Source: Frankiaceae bacterium (GTDB lineage Bacteria > Actinomycetota > Actinomycetes > Frankiales > Frankiaceae). From it: a stretch of DNA of 6,411 bases. The notes beneath the pieces are model-generated. The model made no database searches. It saw only the letters and a program-made list of their open reading frames with translations, and was not told the DNA's origin. The position numbers and the translations under genes are program-made. Location of the stretch: positions 1 to 6,411 of the forward strand of contig JAVEDQ010000085.1 in the NCBI GenBank assembly GCA_030840885.1, read 5' to 3'. Shown here piece by piece: positions 4,823 to 6,411 of the stretch (position 1 is its first letter; each line of letters starts with the position of its first letter).

Positions 4823-5764
4823 CTAGAGCTTGGTCCGCAGCCAGTCGACCGTCTGCGCGAGGCCGTCCTCGATCTGCCACTGCACCGACCAGCCGAGCTC
4901 GCGCTCCGCGGCGCCGGCGTCGAGCGCGATGGCCTGCAGCTCGCCGGCTCGCGGCTCGGCCATCTCCGGTTCGTCCGGGCCCGATGCAGTCCGCGCGATG
5001 AGCGTGTGCAGCGTCCGCACGTCGGTCTGCCGTCCGGTGCCGATGTTGAGGCGCATCCCGTCCGCGGCACCCGGCTGGACAGCTCGACGGAAGGCGTCGG
5101 CCACGTCGGCGACGTGAACGTAGTCGCGGGTGGACGTACCGTCGCCGAAGATCTTGGTCGGCTTGCCCTGCAGCAGGCGGGTGCCGAAGATGGCGACGAC
5201 GCCGGCCTCGCCGTGCGGGTCCTGCCGCGGCCCGTAGACGTTGGCCAGTGCCAGCGAGGTCCAGGCCACCCCGTAGAGCGCTGCATAGACGTTCAGGTAC
5301 AGCTCGCCGGCCGCCTTCCCCGCTGCGTACTGCGACTCGGGACGCACCGGCGCCTGCTCGTCGACGGGCAGCTCGGTGGGCGTGCCGTAGATCGAGCCGC
5401 CGGACGAGGTGAAGACGACTTTGCGGACGCCGTTGGACCGAGAGGCCTCGAGCAGGTTGATGGTCCCGAGCACGTTCAACCGGGCGTCGAGCAGGGGGTC
5501 GGTGACGCTCACGCGGACGTCGATCTGGGCCGCGAGGTGACAGATCGCCTCCGGCCGGACCCGAGCCACCAACTCCCCGAGCCGGGGGTCGGTGACGTCG
5601 AACTGCTCGAAGGAGAACCGGCCGGTTGCCCGGGCGTCGGCGAGGTTCTCCAGCTTGCCGCGGGACAGGTCGTCGAGGCCGACGACCTCGTGGCCGTCAC
5701 CGAGCAGGACATCGCAGACGTTCGAGCCGATGAAACCGGCCGCGCCGGTGACGAGGATGCGCAC
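4823..5764 (-). CDS. NAD-dependent epimerase/dehydratase, UDP-glucose 4-epimerase-like (extended SDR)
   Basis: This 313-residue cytosolic extended short-chain dehydrogenase probably interconverts UDP-hexoses for cell-wall or exopolysaccharide synthesis. Seen: NAD loop TGAAGFIGSN (6-15), acidic D31/D32 at the end of strand 2, LAAQIDVRVS (77-86), TSSGGSIYG (119-127) with the catalytic Ser, the active-site YxxxK as Y146-AAG-K150, NVYGPRQDP (175-183), and the sugar-nucleotide region GDGTSTRDYVHVADV (207-221). GalE is the best guess from the VYGPRQDP and RDYVHV motifs, but dTDP-glucose dehydratases and other epimerases share them, so the substrate is open. The start is GTG at 5764, with TAGCCT 8 nt upstream and no ribosome binding site, suggesting a near-leaderless transcript. 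It lies 102 bp after rsrA on the same strand. It ends at the shared terminator. Confidence 0.9.
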   Translation of the reverse strand: MRILVTGAAGFIGSNVCDVLLGDGHEVVGLDDLSRGKLENLADARATGRFSFEQFDVTDPRLGELVARVRPEAICHLAAQIDVRVSVTDPLLDARLNVLGTINLLEASRSNGVRKVVFTSSGGSIYGTPTELPVDEQAPVRPESQYAAGKAAGELYLNVYAALYGVAWTSLALANVYGPRQDPHGEAGVVAIFGTRLLQGKPTKIFGDGTSTRDYVHVADVADAFRRAVQPGAADGMRLNIGTGRQTDVRTLHTLIARTASGPDEPEMAEPRAGELQAIALDAGAAERELGWSVQWQIEDGLAQTVDWLRTKL

Positions 5765-5772
5765 GACGAGTC

Positions 5773-5778
5773 AGGCTA
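5773..5778 (-). promoter_or_regulatory. Candidate -10 element for the epimerase gene
   Basis: The minus strand reads TAGCCT (TANNNT) 8 nt before the GTG at 5764. This implies the epimerase may have its own promoter rather than relying on read-through from sigR-rsrA. No -35 is recognisable. Confidence 0.35.
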
Positions 5779-5852
5779 ATGGCTTGTCTGGCCGCCGACG
5801 CTGTGGCGCACGGGTGAAGCAGGTGTGAACTGCTTCTCCAGTGAAGCCATTA
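5777..5852. repeat. 9-bp inverted repeat pair flanking the rsrA-epimerase gap
   Basis: TAATGGCTT (5777-5785) and AAGCCATTA (5844-5852) are perfect inverted copies 58 nt apart. They enclose a second hairpin. The left copy touches the candidate epimerase -10. They may form the base of a long stem in the sigR-rsrA 3' end or paired binding sites. Confidence 0.45.
5816..5836 (-). terminator. Hairpin downstream of rsrA
   Basis: GAAGCAG (5816-5822) and CTGCTTC (5830-5836) form a perfect 7-bp stem with a 7-nt loop, 31 nt after the rsrA stop codon. On the minus strand the following bases are ACCCGTGCG, with no T run, so intrinsic termination would be weak. It could instead be a 3'-end stabilising hairpin or an operator. 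Confidence 0.3.
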
Positions 5853-5866
5853 CTCCGGGGAGGCGG

Positions 5867-6151
5867 TTACTCCGGCGAATACTCGGCAGCGCCCCACGCG
5901 ATGCGCGCGGTCCGCAGCCGGGAGAGCACCGAGACGCGAAGTTGCTCCGGGGCCCTCTCGCCACCGCAACGGCGGGCGACGAGGAGTTTGACCTCCTGCT
6001 CGATGCCGAACTGGCGCAGGCAGGGGGAGCACTCGTCGAGGTGGTCGCGGATCAGGGCGCGGCGGTCGGAATCGATCTCGCCGTCGAGGTAGAGGTACAC
6101 CTCGTTGAGGACGTCGTGGCAGTCCGTCTCGTGCGGAGATCCACAGCTCAC
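5867..6151 (-). CDS. rsrA: RsrA-type redox-sensing zinc anti-sigma factor (mycothiol system anti-sigma-R factor)
   Basis: This 94-residue cytosolic anti-sigma factor holds SigR inactive. Thiol oxidants expel its zinc by disulfide formation and free the sigma factor to switch on thioredoxin and mycothiol genes. The zinc ligands of the ZAS motif are all present and at the same residue numbers as I recall for Streptomyces RsrA: C11, H37, C41 and C44 (H37-x3-C41-x2-C44). Two further cysteines, C3 and C62, are also in places typical of the family. The N-terminus [11 protein letters not shown] is nearly the family signature. The start is GTG at 6151, overlapping the sigma factor stop codon as GTGA, with GGGGGAGGGG about 6 nt upstream. 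The overlap implies translational coupling, which keeps sensor and sigma factor in balance. The C-terminal tail is shorter than in Streptomyces. Confidence 0.95.
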   Translation of the reverse strand: MSCGSPHETDCHDVLNEVYLYLDGEIDSDRRALIRDHLDECSPCLRQFGIEQEVKLLVARRCGGERAPEQLRVSVLSRLRTARIAWGAAEYSPE

Positions 6152-6411
6152 TGCGACCCCTCCCCCGACGTGGCCCGCTCGAGGCCGATCTCGTCCGTCG
6201 GCTGCTCGGCGGGGATCAGCCCGCGCTCACGCGCGTAGCCCTCGAGCTCCTGCCGCAGGCCGCGGCGACCGCGGTGCAACCGTGACATGACCGTTCCGAT
6301 GGGCGTGCCCATGATCTCGGCGATCTCCTTGTAGGCGAAGCCCTCGACATCGGCGAGGTAGACCGCCATCCGGAAGTCCTCGGGGAGACGCTGCAAAGCG
6401 TCCTTCACGTC
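6148..6411 (-). CDS. sigR: ECF sigma factor SigR/SigH, C-terminal part (N-terminus outside the window)
   Basis: Only the last 87 residues lie in the window; the frame is open to the right edge. The visible part is region 4, which reads the -35 element: [19 protein letters not shown], then the helix-turn-helix [20 protein letters not shown], followed by [10 protein letters not shown]. This is the near-invariant C-terminus of SigR (Streptomyces) and SigH (mycobacteria). The product directs RNA polymerase to promoters of thiol-oxidative stress genes, usually GGAAT about 18 nt before GTT. The stop overlaps the start of rsrA by 4 nt, the expected arrangement. The GTG at 6408 is internal, not the start; full-length family members have roughly 200 residues or more. 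The promoter lies outside the window, so autoregulation cannot be judged. Confidence 0.95.
   Translation of the reverse strand, partial: DVKDALQRLPEDFRMAVYLADVEGFAYKEIAEIMGTPIGTVMSRLHRGRRGLRQELEGYARERGLIPAEQPTDEIGLERATSGEGSQ

Noticed and set aside
1..6411. CRISPR array, insertion sequence, toxin-antitoxin or phage system
   Set aside because: No regularly spaced repeats, transposase, terminal repeats or defence-type domains were seen on either strand; all sizeable genes belong to known housekeeping families.

Overview
The window is about 70% G+C by eye and looks like an actinobacterial chromosome. The evidence is a redox sigma factor paired with an RsrA-type zinc anti-sigma factor (the SigR/RsrA or SigH/RshA system of mycothiol-making actinobacteria), a 24-residue bL37-type ribosomal protein, a BsaP-like small protein, GTG starts, and several starts that look leaderless. 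A complete PilT-type ATPase would fit a pilus-bearing lineage such as Geodermatophilaceae or relatives, but this placement is inference. I see no mobile element, CRISPR array, tRNA or rRNA.

Layout from left to right. Positions 1-1074 (minus) hold the 5' 358 codons of a myo-inositol-1-phosphate synthase family gene that runs off the left edge. It is easy to miss because it has no stop codon inside the window and a long antisense open frame covers it. Its 282-bp upstream gap (1075-1356) holds a probable terminator for the next gene, a candidate promoter, and an unusually dense set of inverted repeats that could form a structured mRNA leader. Positions 1357-2346 (minus) encode a six-helix YihY/BrkB membrane protein. 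Divergent from it, 2420-2605 (plus) encodes a 61-residue Cys-rich protein resembling the biotin synthase auxiliary protein BsaP. Convergent with that lie a PilT-like ATPase (2650-3723, minus) and, upstream of it on the same strand, a crotonase-fold protein (3804-4595, minus). Divergent from the crotonase gene is the bL37 gene (4671-4745, plus), closed by a perfect 18-bp stem terminator. This is met from the other side by a GalE-like epimerase (4823-5764, minus). The right end is the sigR-rsrA pair (minus), with sigR cut by the window edge.

Functionally this is mostly a housekeeping neighbourhood: redox stress control, nucleotide-sugar metabolism, inositol phosphate synthesis (inositol is a precursor of mycothiol and of inositol phospholipids), biotin synthesis support, a ribosomal protein and a pilus motor. 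Only sigR-rsrA is clearly co-translated, through a 4-nt GTGA overlap. A link between the thiol-stress regulator and inositol (mycothiol precursor) synthesis is attractive, but I found no convincing SigR promoter in front of the inositol gene. The points most worth a second look are the structured region upstream of the inositol-phosphate synthase, the repeated TANNNT-GACGCC-RTG leaderless start signal at two small genes, and the crotonase that lacks one of the two usual catalytic glutamates.
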